From: Arsukibacterium sp. MJ3 | Lineage (GTDB): Bacteria; Pseudomonadota; Gammaproteobacteria; Enterobacterales; Alteromonadaceae | DNA: 64,000 nt | NCBI RefSeq assembly: GCF_000987765.1 | Contig: NZ_LAHP01000014.1 | Coordinates: forward strand, 42,120 to 106,119 | Direction: 5' to 3' | Part shown: positions 30,048 to 38,490 of the stretch, one piece after another | How the letters are laid out: every line of letters begins with the position of its first letter | How positions within the stretch are numbered: position 1 is the stretch's first letter | Made by a program: the position numbers and the translations under genes | Notes under the pieces: model-generated | The model's input: the letters and a program-made list of their open reading frames with translations, nothing else | What the model was told of the DNA's origin: nothing | Databases searched by the model: none

Positions 30048-30855
30048 GAGTGTAAAACAGACCGCCCGTGAAGCCGGCCAGCATTTATGGCAGCTTTACC
30101 AAAGTGGTGATTTTGTTGCCGAACAAAAAGCCGATGCCAGTCCGGTAACGACTGCCGATCTCGCCGCAAACGCGCTCATTATTAATCGGTTGTCAGAGTT
30201 AACACCCGACATCCCGATAATCTCTGAAGAAACCGCCATTATTCCGTTAGCGCAGCGTCAGCACTGGCCGCGTTACTGGCTAATCGATCCGATGGATGGC
30301 ACTCAGGAATTTGTTGCCAGAAGTGGTGATTTTGCAGTAAGTATTGCCTTAGTCGAACATGGTTGGCCCGCATTAGGGGTTATTTACTGGCCCAAAGAAG
30401 ACATACTGTATTACGCTACCCGTGGCCATGGTTCTTTTAAACAACAACGTAATTTAATTAACCGTATGCAGGTACATCAGCACCAACAGGGTGACGTATT
30501 GCGTATTGCAGTAAGCCGGCGCCAGCCGTTACAACCCATAGTCTCTTTGCTAAGTGAATACCAAACCGTTGAGTATATTCCACTTGGCAGTTGCTCATTA
30601 AAAAGTTGTCTGGTGGCAGAGGGCAAAGCCGATTGCTATTTAAGGCTGGGGCCGACCGGTGAATGGGATACTGGCGCGGTGCATATTATAGTAGAAGAAG
30701 CCGGCGGTAAAATTCTGGATAGTCAGTTTGCGCCGCTAAGTTATAATCAGCGTGAAACCTTAGCTAACCCCGACTTTATGGTCATAGGCCAGGCAGAATT
30801 ACCCTGGCGTGACTTGATCCAGGCCAAGCCAACTACCCGGCGTTTATTGTCATAA
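30025..30855 (+). CDS. cysQ: 3'(2'),5'-bisphosphate nucleotidase CysQ
   Basis: CysQ removes the 3' phosphate from PAP (adenosine 3',5'-bisphosphate), the by-product of sulfate assimilation, and so relieves inhibition by PAP. The 276-residue inositol-monophosphatase-fold protein has the metal motifs SEE (PIISEETA), DPMDGTQEF and EWDTGAVHIIVEEAGG. All acidic metal ligands are kept. It lies within the nudE operon; both gene products degrade nucleotide by-products. Confidence 0.95.
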   Translation: MFLSNLLESVKQTAREAGQHLWQLYQSGDFVAEQKADASPVTTADLAANALIINRLSELTPDIPIISEETAIIPLAQRQHWPRYWLIDPMDGTQEFVARSGDFAVSIALVEHGWPALGVIYWPKEDILYYATRGHGSFKQQRNLINRMQVHQHQQGDVLRIAVSRRQPLQPIVSLLSEYQTVEYIPLGSCSLKSCLVAEGKADCYLRLGPTGEWDTGAVHIIVEEAGGKILDSQFAPLSYNQRETLANPDFMVIGQAELPWRDLIQAKPTTRRLLS

Positions 30856-30970
30856 TTAGCCACATTTTTTGCATAACGTTGCTATAGGTCAAGCAGTGCA
30901 ACGTTTCTCAGGCATTGGGGTTATTATCAACTATCTTTTTTTCAGCGAAAACGCTAAGATGTTGGAGTGT

Positions 30971-31001
30971 TTTTTGCGCAAAAATCAGGCCTTTGCGCAA
31001 A
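30971..31001. promoter_or_regulatory. Paired GCGC-centred palindromes upstream of pckA
   Basis: Two palindromes lie side by side: TTTTTGCGCAAAAA (30971-30984, perfect 14 bp) and TTTGCGCAAA (30992-31001, perfect 10 bp). Their centres are 19 bp apart, close to two helical turns. The first starts 98 bp before the pckA ATG. TTGCGCAA cores occur in operators of LacI-family and some other dimeric regulators, so this may be where a carbon-source regulator acts on pckA. The regulator is unknown. The rest of the 213-bp gap has an AACGTTGC/GCAACGTT pair (30875-30905), possibly the end of cysQ mRNA. Confidence 0.5.
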
Positions 31002-31068
31002 AAACAACTTAATGAATAAGTCCGCTAGAGACTGCACCCTTACCTACAGTACCCTTAGGAGTTACATC

Positions 31069-32667
31069 ATGTCCGATCTGGATCTGGGCCAATACGGCAT
31101 AACAGATGTCACGGAAATCGTTTATAACCCATCGTACGAGCTACTATTTGCCGAAGAAAGTCGCCATGATTTACACGGTTATGAGCAAGGCAAACAGACC
31201 AAGCTGGGCGCGGTTTCGGTTGATACCGGTATTTTTACTGGCCGTTCCCCAAAAGATAAATACATAGTGCGTGACGATACTACCCGCGATACCGTGTGGT
31301 GGTCTGACCAAGGTAAAAATGATAATAAGGCCATCAGTACTGCAGTATGGGCTGATTTAAAAGCACTGGTAACCACCCAGTTATCGGGCAAACGGCTATT
31401 TGTGGTCGACACCTACTGCGGTGCTAATGCCGATACCCGCTTAGCGGTGCGTTTTATTACCGAAGTGGCTTGGCAGGCACATTTTGTCAAAAATATGTTT
31501 ATACGTCCTACCGACAGAGAACTTGTTAGCTATAAACCTGATTTTATCGTGATGAATGGCGCTAAATGCACAAACCCGAACTGGCAACAACAGGGTTTAA
31601 ATTCTGAAAATTTTGTGGCGTTTAATCTTACTGAACGCATTCAGTTAATTGCTGGTACCTGGTATGGCGGCGAAATGAAAAAAGGTATGTTCTCGATGAT
31701 GAACTACTTTTTGCCGCTGCAAGGTGTGGCGTCTATGCATTGCTCTGCTAACGTTGGTAAAGACGGCGATGTTGCGGTATTTTTTGGTTTATCGGGTACC
31801 GGTAAAACCACCTTATCTACTGATCCGAAGCGCCAGCTAATTGGCGATGACGAGCATGGTTGGGATGATGACGGGGTGTTTAACTTTGAAGGTGGTTGTT
31901 ACGCGAAGACCATCAACTTATCGCAGGAAAATGAGCCGGATATTTATCAGGCTATTCGTCGTGATGCGCTGCTGGAAAATGTGAGCGTAGCTGACGATGG
32001 CACTATCGATTTTGATGATGGGTCGAAAACAGAAAATACCCGAGTGTCGTATCCGATTTATCATATTGATAATATCGTGACGCCGGTATCGAAGGCTGGC
32101 CATGCTAAAAAAGTGATTTTTTTAACTGCCGACGCCTTTGGTGTTTTGCCGCCAGTTTCTAAATTAACCAAAGAGCAGGCTAAATATCACTTTTTATCGG
32201 GCTTCACTGCCAAACTGGCGGGTACTGAGCGTGGCATTACTGAACCTGCGCCAACCTTTTCCAGTTGTTTTGGCGCGGCCTTTTTAAGCCTGCACCCAAC
32301 CCAATATGCTGAAGTATTAGGTAAGCGCATGGCCGCATCTGGCGCAGAAGCTTATTTGGTTAATACGGGCTGGAATGGCACAGGTAAGCGTATTTCAATT
32401 AAAGCAACCCGCGCAATTATTGATGCTATTTTAGATGGCAGTATTGAAAACGCCGAGTTTGTGCAGCTACCTTATTTTAACCTGGCCATTCCTACCCATT
32501 TGCATGATGTACAGGACGGCATTCTCGACCCGCGCGCTACCTACAGCAACCCGGCAGAGTGGGATAGCAAAGCCGAAGACTTGGCCAAACGGTTTGTCGA
32601 TAACTTTGCTAAGTTTACGGATAATGCCGAAGGCAAGGCACTGGTAGCAGCCGGCCCGCAACTGTAA
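31069..32667 (+). CDS. pckA: Phosphoenolpyruvate carboxykinase (ATP)
   Basis: PckA makes phosphoenolpyruvate from oxaloacetate and ATP, the first committed step of gluconeogenesis. The frame is open from 30967, but the ATG at 31069 follows TAGGAG and gives the standard 532 residues. Visible motifs are [10 protein letters not shown] (substrate site), [14 protein letters not shown], the kinase-1a P-loop [11 protein letters not shown], the kinase-2 motif GDDEHGW and the C-terminal nucleotide site [11 protein letters not shown]. It stands alone, with a terminator behind it. Confidence 0.98.
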   Translation: MSDLDLGQYGITDVTEIVYNPSYELLFAEESRHDLHGYEQGKQTKLGAVSVDTGIFTGRSPKDKYIVRDDTTRDTVWWSDQGKNDNKAISTAVWADLKALVTTQLSGKRLFVVDTYCGANADTRLAVRFITEVAWQAHFVKNMFIRPTDRELVSYKPDFIVMNGAKCTNPNWQQQGLNSENFVAFNLTERIQLIAGTWYGGEMKKGMFSMMNYFLPLQGVASMHCSANVGKDGDVAVFFGLSGTGKTTLSTDPKRQLIGDDEHGWDDDGVFNFEGGCYAKTINLSQENEPDIYQAIRRDALLENVSVADDGTIDFDDGSKTENTRVSYPIYHIDNIVTPVSKAGHAKKVIFLTADAFGVLPPVSKLTKEQAKYHFLSGFTAKLAGTERGITEPAPTFSSCFGAAFLSLHPTQYAEVLGKRMAASGAEAYLVNTGWNGTGKRISIKATRAIIDAILDGSIENAEFVQLPYFNLAIPTHLHDVQDGILDPRATYSNPAEWDSKAEDLAKRFVDNFAKFTDNAEGKALVAAGPQL

Positions 32668-32686
32668 CAAGATAATAAATGTTAAA

Positions 32687-32713
32687 AAAGCCAACCCTCG
32701 GGTTGGTTTTTTT
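32687..32713 (+). terminator. Rho-independent terminator after pckA
   Basis: CCAACC and GGTTGG pair around a CTCG loop, with an A run before and TTTTTTT after. Confidence 0.88.
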
Positions 32714-32727
32714 GTTATGGCTAATAT

Positions 32728-32745
32728 TGACAACTTTAGTTGTCA
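32728..32745. repeat. Inverted repeat upstream of the kelch-like gene
   Basis: TGACAACT and AGTTGTCA form perfect 8-bp arms around TT, 94 bp before the next start codon. The size and symmetry fit an operator for a dimeric regulator, but none is identified. Confidence 0.4.
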
Positions 32746-32838
32746 TCGCCAATTCATTTTTGTCTCAGTACCTTATCCCAGCGTGATAACGTTAGTATTT
32801 AAACTAAGCTAACTTAATTAATTGCACAGGAGGTGCTG

Positions 32839-33978
32839 ATGAAATTATTTACAATAGTTACCATTGTAATTACTGGCCTGATGTTACTGGGCCTGACGCT
32901 GATATTCGTCCAGCCTGACGTTGACGATTTAACCAGCGGTAACTCAACCGCAGAGCAACAATATGCTCCCGGCTGGCAGCCGATAGCCGACACAGTCCTT
33001 ACTGAACATTGTCCTGCTAATGATTTATACGATTATCCGTTCGCAGACTACTGCCACAATGTGGTGTTTGCCTGGGGTGGCGGTGACCTTGATCACAGCA
33101 CCGGGCAGCTGTATCTATGGGGTGGAGGCCATAACGACTACTATGGTAATGAGGTTTATCAGCTGGATGCCATAACGGGTAAGCTGCAACGGCTAACCGA
33201 GCCCGCAGAACCGGCTGAACCAGTGCGTTCAGGGATAACCGAATTGGCCCCCTTTGATGGTACCCAACCCAATTCACGCCATACTTATGATGGCCTGGCG
33301 TTTATCAGTGAGGCAGGATTGTTATGGGCGTTTTCCGGTGCCTTGGCGGGCATTAATTCTGGTAGGGCTGACAATATTACCTGGTTGTTTGACCCTGCTA
33401 CCCAGCGCTGGCATAAAGATCACGCCACCGGTGATATCCCTCGCGGTGCTTTTGGCGTGGTAGCGGCTTATGACAGCAAAACCGGCCTGGTTTTTCTGCA
33501 TAACCGGGCAGCGTTATACAGTTATCAGTATCAGCGCGCGGGGGGGGTGTATAAGAGACTGAATGACGAAGGGGGGCTGGGACTGGGAGTGAATGCGGCG
33601 GTAGATCCAGTCAACCGCAAAATGCTGATAATTGGTCAGAAAAAGCAGATACTTTATGATTTAACCGCGGAATCGGGCTATCAACGCACCAGGCCACCTT
33701 TAAAGGGCGATGCAGAATTTATTCAGCAGTTTTCCGCGCCGGGTTTAACTTATAACAGCAAAGATGGCCATTTTTATGCCTGGCCGGGTGACGGCAAGTT
33801 GTATAAATTTGATTTAGCGACGTTAAGTTGGCAAGGCATGGCGATTGCAGGCGATCCCGGGCCGCAGGTGCGGCACGGTACCTTTGGTCGTTTTGCCTAT
33901 GTAAAAGCGCTGGACGGTTTTGTGCTGCTAAATAACCCGCGACAGCCGGCTTATTTTTTAAAGCTCCCCGCACCTTAG
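32839..33978 (+). CDS. Membrane-anchored kelch-like beta-propeller protein
   Basis: This is a 379-residue protein of unknown function. An N-terminal hydrophobic segment (about residues 2-25) anchors or exports it. The rest looks like a kelch/galactose-oxidase-type propeller: repeated Gly-rich blades such as YLWGGGHNDYYGNEVY, THTYDGL-like RHTYDGLAF and LVFLHNRAALYSY, with aromatic residues at blade ends. Two cysteines sit near residues 57 and 70. AGGAGG lies five bases before the ATG at 32839, so I chose that over a GTG two codons upstream. It lies between pckA and the Pho-type receptor operon, but has its own promoter region with an inverted repeat. No catalytic residues can be assigned. Confidence 0.7.
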   Translation: MKLFTIVTIVITGLMLLGLTLIFVQPDVDDLTSGNSTAEQQYAPGWQPIADTVLTEHCPANDLYDYPFADYCHNVVFAWGGGDLDHSTGQLYLWGGGHNDYYGNEVYQLDAITGKLQRLTEPAEPAEPVRSGITELAPFDGTQPNSRHTYDGLAFISEAGLLWAFSGALAGINSGRADNITWLFDPATQRWHKDHATGDIPRGAFGVVAAYDSKTGLVFLHNRAALYSYQYQRAGGVYKRLNDEGGLGLGVNAAVDPVNRKMLIIGQKKQILYDLTAESGYQRTRPPLKGDAEFIQQFSAPGLTYNSKDGHFYAWPGDGKLYKFDLATLSWQGMAIAGDPGPQVRHGTFGRFAYVKALDGFVLLNNPRQPAYFLKLPAP

Positions 33979-34016
33979 ATACTTTCTGTTTAATCATCCG
34001 ACTGATTTTTCAGGCG

Positions 34017-34110
34017 CTGTCATAAAACTCCCATAGTGACGACATTAAACTGTCATGTTGTGGTAACGGCACTGTCACTCTTTTACTGTAACGTCACGGT
34101 CAATTATCAT
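34017..34110 (+). promoter_or_regulatory. Tandem Pho-box array and promoter of the receptor/phosphatase operon
   Basis: Heptamers recur every 11 bp: CTGTCAT (34017), CTCCCAT (34028), ACGACAT (34039), CTGTCAT (34050), TGGTAAC (34061), CTGTCAC (34072), with CTGTAAC at 34086 slightly out of phase. This matches the PhoB site, which is direct 7-bp repeats with 4-bp spacers. By hand count the first pair fits the 18-bp E. coli consensus at 16 of 18 positions and the 34039 pair at 14. TATCAT (34105-34110) lies 12 bp after the last heptamer, where a PhoB-dependent -10 is expected. It predicts activation under phosphate starvation. Confidence 0.75.
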
Positions 34111-34130
34111 TACCATGGATATTTTGACCA

Positions 34131-36953
34131 ATGAAATTGCAGAAAAAACCACTTTTTCCTCAGAAAGCAGTCGCCATGGCCGTCGCTCTGGCCTGTTGTG
34201 CACCCTTGCTGGCGCAAGCACAAGGAACCGATGTACCCTTAATAGTCAGCAGTACAGCCATCGATAGTCCAGCGGTACGTGGCCAGCTAGCAGATAATCG
34301 TCAGGTATTTTTGCAGGGTGCAATCGTACGCCTGCTCGGTACCAACCGGGAAACGACAACCGACGGCCAAGGCCGTTTTCGGTTTGATAAACTTGCTGCT
34401 GGCAACTATCAGCTTGAAGTCAGTTACCTGGGCTTTGCCGTTAAAACAGTTGAAGTCATGGTGAGCGCAGAGCAAGGTCAGGAATTAGCCTTACGGTTTG
34501 GTGGCGACGATGTTGAGGTGATCCATGTCGTCGGTAGTCGGGATGCGCAATCACGGGCGCTGAATATTCAGCGCGCGTCGGACAATTTAAAATCAGTGGT
34601 GTCATCAGATTACTTAGGTCGCTTTCCGGATGATAACGTGGCGGAAGCCATGCAACGCTTGGTAGGCGCTTCTATTCAACGCGATCAGGGTGAAGGTCGT
34701 TACGTTAACGTGCGTGGTGCGCCGTTGGAATTCACCAATGTGACTATTGACGGGGTTAATATTCCGTCGCCGGATGGCGGTACCCGCGCCGTCGATCTGG
34801 ATACTATCCCATCTGACATTATTTCTATTCTGGAACTGACTAAGGCTATTACCCCGGAAATGGATGCCGATGCGATTGCCGGTAATATTAATATTATTAC
34901 CCAGGGTGCGCTGGATACTAAAGGGCGCATTTTACGTGGCAAGCTGTCCGGCGGCAAGAATGAAAAAGGCAGTGGCGATGCCTATAAAGCCAGCCTGACT
35001 TTTGGCAACAAATTTGGCGACAACGAAAATGCCGGTTTTCTCTTTTCTGCTAAACAGAGCGAAACCAACCGGGTAACCGACAATATAGAACATTCCTGGA
35101 TGCAGTTGGCCAGTGGCGCCTATGTACCAGAAGATACCGAATTTAAAGACTACGAAGTTAAGCGCATTCGCAGTGGGTTAAGTGGCCGCTTTGATGTTCG
35201 GTTAGATGATAACAAGCACCTGTATTTATCTCACAACTATTCGCGGTTTGAAGACGATGAATACCGCGATTCCCTGGTAGTAGAGTGGGAGCGTTTTACC
35301 GAGCAATCTGACCAAACTACAGGCGTGGCCGGCCGCGCAACCATTGAAAAAGAATTGCGGCACCGTACCGTGGTGAATACCATTAATACCTCGGTATTCG
35401 GGGGGCGCTTTATCATGGATACCTATACTGCAGATTTCCAGGCTTCTTATTCAGCGGCCGAGCAGGATTATCCAAGCCGCGATTATTTACTGTACCGCGA
35501 AGCATCCCGGCCACCGGTAGCTTATGATTTTAGTAACCCGGATTTACCCACTTTTCAGGTATTAAATTCTGCTGGTGATGTGGTGCGTACCGACTTTAAC
35601 TTTGCCCCAACCGACATGAACTGGCGTCGTTATGAGCGTCGTACCGGTGGCGCCGAAGAAACTGAGCAGGCTTACTCGTTTAACATTACCCGGCCAGGCC
35701 AATGGGGTAATACTTATTCAGAACTGAAGTTTGGCGCTAAAGCCCGTTTAAAGGAGAAATCGAACGATGAAAACCGTTTCCGTAACTCGGTGGGTACCAA
35801 TGCGCCGACTTATGCCGAACTGATCATTGATAAACAATCCTTGCCGTTTGCTGGCTTTTATAACAATGGCCCAAAACTGCAACGTAATTTTGTCGATGCC
35901 TATCGGGCTATTTTTGAAAATGCCGACTTCAAGGATCGTGGCGCGCCATCGATTACCGCGGATTATTCAGCTGAGGAAGATATTCTGGCTGCCTACGTGC
36001 AGAACAAATTGGAATGGGATAGTACTACGCTATTATTTGGTGCCCGGGTTGAACAAACTAAAAATTCAGGCGAAGCTTTTGAATATGATTTAGATACCGA
36101 TAGCGCTACTTTGGTCGATGCCAGCAAAAGCTACACCAAATTTTTCCCTAGCGTGCACTTGCGCCAGGAGCTGGAAAACGGCCTTATCATCAAAGCCGCT
36201 TACAGCACGGGCTTAAGGCGCCCCAATTTCGAAGATTTAGTGCCCTATTTTATTATTGAAGACCGTGAATCAGGCCGTGGCGAGGTAGAAATTGGTAATA
36301 TCGATTTAAAACCAACTTATGCCCATAACCTGGATTTCACCGGTGAGTTTTATATTGCGCCTACCGGTTTGGTTTCTGCCGGAGTGTTTTATAAAAAGCT
36401 GTCAGATCCGATTTTTAAAGCACGCAGTGAAATTGTTGGCGGCGAGTTCGATGGCTTTCGGATGGAGCGGCCAGAAAACGGCAACAGCGGCTACTTATAT
36501 GGTGCCGAACTAAACTGGCAACAATCATTAAACTTCTTACCGGGTGCCTTAAGTGGCTTAGGCTTTATTGCCAACTACACCCACACCAAATCTGAAGCCG
36601 ATTTACCCTTTGGTATTGGTAAAACCGAGCTTAATGGTACCAGCCGTCATACCTTTAACCTGGCGTTACAATATGACATCGCTAAATTCAGTAGCCAGTT
36701 GGCGTATAACTACCGCTCTGAATATATCGACGCTTTTGACACGGCTAACCCTGAACTCAACGTATACTGGGATGGCCGTGGCACCCTGGACTATACCGCC
36801 AGCTATATGCTGAGCAAAAACCTGTCATTGTTCGTTGAGGCGACCAACCTGACCGATAGTCAGGCCATTCGTTATCAGGGCGATCGCAGCCGGGTGTATG
36901 AGCACGAGCAATTTGGTCGTGCCTGGCAGCTGGGCGTTAGTGGCAAATTTTAA
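34131..36953 (+). CDS. TonB-dependent outer-membrane receptor
   Basis: This is a 940-residue outer-membrane receptor. It has a signal peptide (about 1-31) and a carboxypeptidase-regulatory-like beta-sandwich (about 55-110, GRFRFDKLAAGNYQLEVSYL). A TonB-box-like VEVIHVVGS precedes a plug domain (LVGASIQRDQGEGRYVNVRG, IDGVNIPSPDGG). A long beta-barrel ends in the outer-membrane signature with a terminal Phe (LGVSGKF). The plug belongs to the TonB-Xanth-Caul type, often linked to sugars and other organic ligands. It is led by a Pho-box array and followed by two phosphatase genes and a pyrophosphatase fusion, which suggests uptake of a phosphorylated or phosphate-derived compound. The ligand is not known. 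Confidence 0.93.
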   Translation: MKLQKKPLFPQKAVAMAVALACCAPLLAQAQGTDVPLIVSSTAIDSPAVRGQLADNRQVFLQGAIVRLLGTNRETTTDGQGRFRFDKLAAGNYQLEVSYLGFAVKTVEVMVSAEQGQELALRFGGDDVEVIHVVGSRDAQSRALNIQRASDNLKSVVSSDYLGRFPDDNVAEAMQRLVGASIQRDQGEGRYVNVRGAPLEFTNVTIDGVNIPSPDGGTRAVDLDTIPSDIISILELTKAITPEMDADAIAGNINIITQGALDTKGRILRGKLSGGKNEKGSGDAYKASLTFGNKFGDNENAGFLFSAKQSETNRVTDNIEHSWMQLASGAYVPEDTEFKDYEVKRIRSGLSGRFDVRLDDNKHLYLSHNYSRFEDDEYRDSLVVEWERFTEQSDQTTGVAGRATIEKELRHRTVVNTINTSVFGGRFIMDTYTADFQASYSAAEQDYPSRDYLLYREASRPPVAYDFSNPDLPTFQVLNSAGDVVRTDFNFAPTDMNWRRYERRTGGAEETEQAYSFNITRPGQWGNTYSELKFGAKARLKEKSNDENRFRNSVGTNAPTYAELIIDKQSLPFAGFYNNGPKLQRNFVDAYRAIFENADFKDRGAPSITADYSAEEDILAAYVQNKLEWDSTTLLFGARVEQTKNSGEAFEYDLDTDSATLVDASKSYTKFFPSVHLRQELENGLIIKAAYSTGLRRPNFEDLVPYFIIEDRESGRGEVEIGNIDLKPTYAHNLDFTGEFYIAPTGLVSAGVFYKKLSDPIFKARSEIVGGEFDGFRMERPENGNSGYLYGAELNWQQSLNFLPGALSGLGFIANYTHTKSEADLPFGIGKTELNGTSRHTFNLALQYDIAKFSSQLAYNYRSEYIDAFDTANPELNVYWDGRGTLDYTASYMLSKNLSLFVEATNLTDSQAIRYQGDRSRVYEHEQFGRAWQLGVSGKF

Positions 36954-37029
36954 GCATTAATCTCCTTTTAAAGCGCCGAAGCCTTGTCTCCGGCCTTTGT
37001 ATTTTACAATTTCATATTGAGTTAATTTT

Positions 37030-38490
37030 ATGATGAAAACAGTTTTTTTGTGCTCTGCAATACTATGTTCAAGTATTGTTGGCTTAAGCAGCGTTAAGCT
37101 GGCAGCGCATCCAGTGCAGCAGGCCGAACATTATACTTTAGTGCCAGAGACCGCCTCGCCATATTTACCTTCAGTGTTTCCGGACAGGATAATAATGTTG
37201 CCCACCAGCACGCCACAGCATAGCCAAACGGTAAACTGGCGCACCAGTCATGCTATGCCAATTGCCATGGCTGAAATAGCCCTGGCCAGTGCCGGCCCGG
37301 GTTTTGCTATTGATGCCAGGCAGGCAAGAGGTGAAACCAGCCCAACCCTGACAGAAAATGGCGCGGCGATGCATCACAGAGTCACCTTTACTGAGCTGAA
37401 GAGCGACACGCTTTATACTTACCGGGTACAGGGCGCTGGCACTTGGAGTGAATGGTTGCAATTCAGAACCACCAGTACCGAGCTTAAACCCTTTAGTTTT
37501 ATTTATTTTGGCGATGCCCAAAATCATGTGAAAGCCCATGTGTCGCGGGTGATGCGCGAAGCCTTTATGCAGCGGCCACGCGCCAGCCTGATGTTGCACG
37601 CGGGTGATTTGGTCAATAGCCGCGCCGGTAACCATGACAATGAATGGGGCGAGTGGTTTGCTGCCAGCGGTTGGCAAGCATCGATGATCAACCAATTTAT
37701 TACCCCGGGAAATCATGAGTATATTGAGCAGGACGGCGATGTCCGCACGCTGGTGCCACAATTTTCTGCGCAGTTTTCGGCACTAAAAAACGGCCCACAA
37801 CCTTTACAGGACACTGTGTACTTTACTGACTATCAGGGAGTGCGCTTTATCTCATTAAACTCAATGGAAGCGTTGCAAAATGAGGCGTTGGCAAAGTTGC
37901 AAGCTGACTGGCTGCAGCAGGTACTGGAAAATAATCCGAGCCGCTGGACAGTGGTCACTTACCATCATCCAATGTTTTCAGTATCCAGCGGCCGTGATAA
38001 CGCGCGTTTACGCCAATACTGGCAGCCGTTATTAGAGCGCTTCCAGGTCGACTTAGTATTGCAGGGCCATGATCATGTCTATGGTCGGCTGGAAAATATC
38101 AGTAGTGGTTTAGGTGCGGCCAGTCCTAATAATGGCCCGGTATACGTGGTGTCGGTAACGGGGCCGAAAATGTACCTGACCTCAGCTGAATCACGGGCCA
38201 ACATGGATCACAGCGCCGAAGATACCCAGTTATTTCAGCTGATTGATGTTGAGCAAGATAAGCTGATTTATCAGGCTTTGACCCCTAATGGTGAGTTATA
38301 CGATGCGTTTGAGCTGCATAAAGACAGTCTGGGTAATAAGCAGTTGGTGTTAGCGCAGCCTTTACCACAGCAACGGCTTTGCACCACGCCGGAAGCGGAG
38401 CGTTTTCGTGCCTCACGCTGCTGGAATGGCACCGAATTTAATATCAACCGCGCTATTGTTAACGACGCTTTCGAACACAAGGCCAAATAA
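37030..38490 (+). CDS. Secreted purple-acid-phosphatase-like metallophosphoesterase
   Basis: This is a 486-residue exported phosphatase. After the signal peptide (about 1-27) comes an Fn3-like N-terminal domain (about 60-150, VNWRTSHAMP, LYTYRVQG) as in purple acid phosphatases. The dimetal calcineurin-like domain follows, with motifs FGDAQN, HAGDLVN, GNHEY, TYHHP and GHDHVYGR. It probably releases phosphate from organic esters in the periplasm or outside. It lies 76 bp after the receptor gene, and its stop overlaps the next phosphatase start by one base (TAATG). Confidence 0.9.
   Translation: MMKTVFLCSAILCSSIVGLSSVKLAAHPVQQAEHYTLVPETASPYLPSVFPDRIIMLPTSTPQHSQTVNWRTSHAMPIAMAEIALASAGPGFAIDARQARGETSPTLTENGAAMHHRVTFTELKSDTLYTYRVQGAGTWSEWLQFRTTSTELKPFSFIYFGDAQNHVKAHVSRVMREAFMQRPRASLMLHAGDLVNSRAGNHDNEWGEWFAASGWQASMINQFITPGNHEYIEQDGDVRTLVPQFSAQFSALKNGPQPLQDTVYFTDYQGVRFISLNSMEALQNEALAKLQADWLQQVLENNPSRWTVVTYHHPMFSVSSGRDNARLRQYWQPLLERFQVDLVLQGHDHVYGRLENISSGLGAASPNNGPVYVVSVTGPKMYLTSAESRANMDHSAEDTQLFQLIDVEQDKLIYQALTPNGELYDAFELHKDSLGNKQLVLAQPLPQQRLCTTPEAERFRASRCWNGTEFNINRAIVNDAFEHKAK

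Noticed and set aside
30875..30905. AACGTTGC/GCAACGTT hairpin after cysQ as a terminator
   Set aside because: The loop is 15 nt and no T-run follows, so it is mentioned only within the pckA control region.
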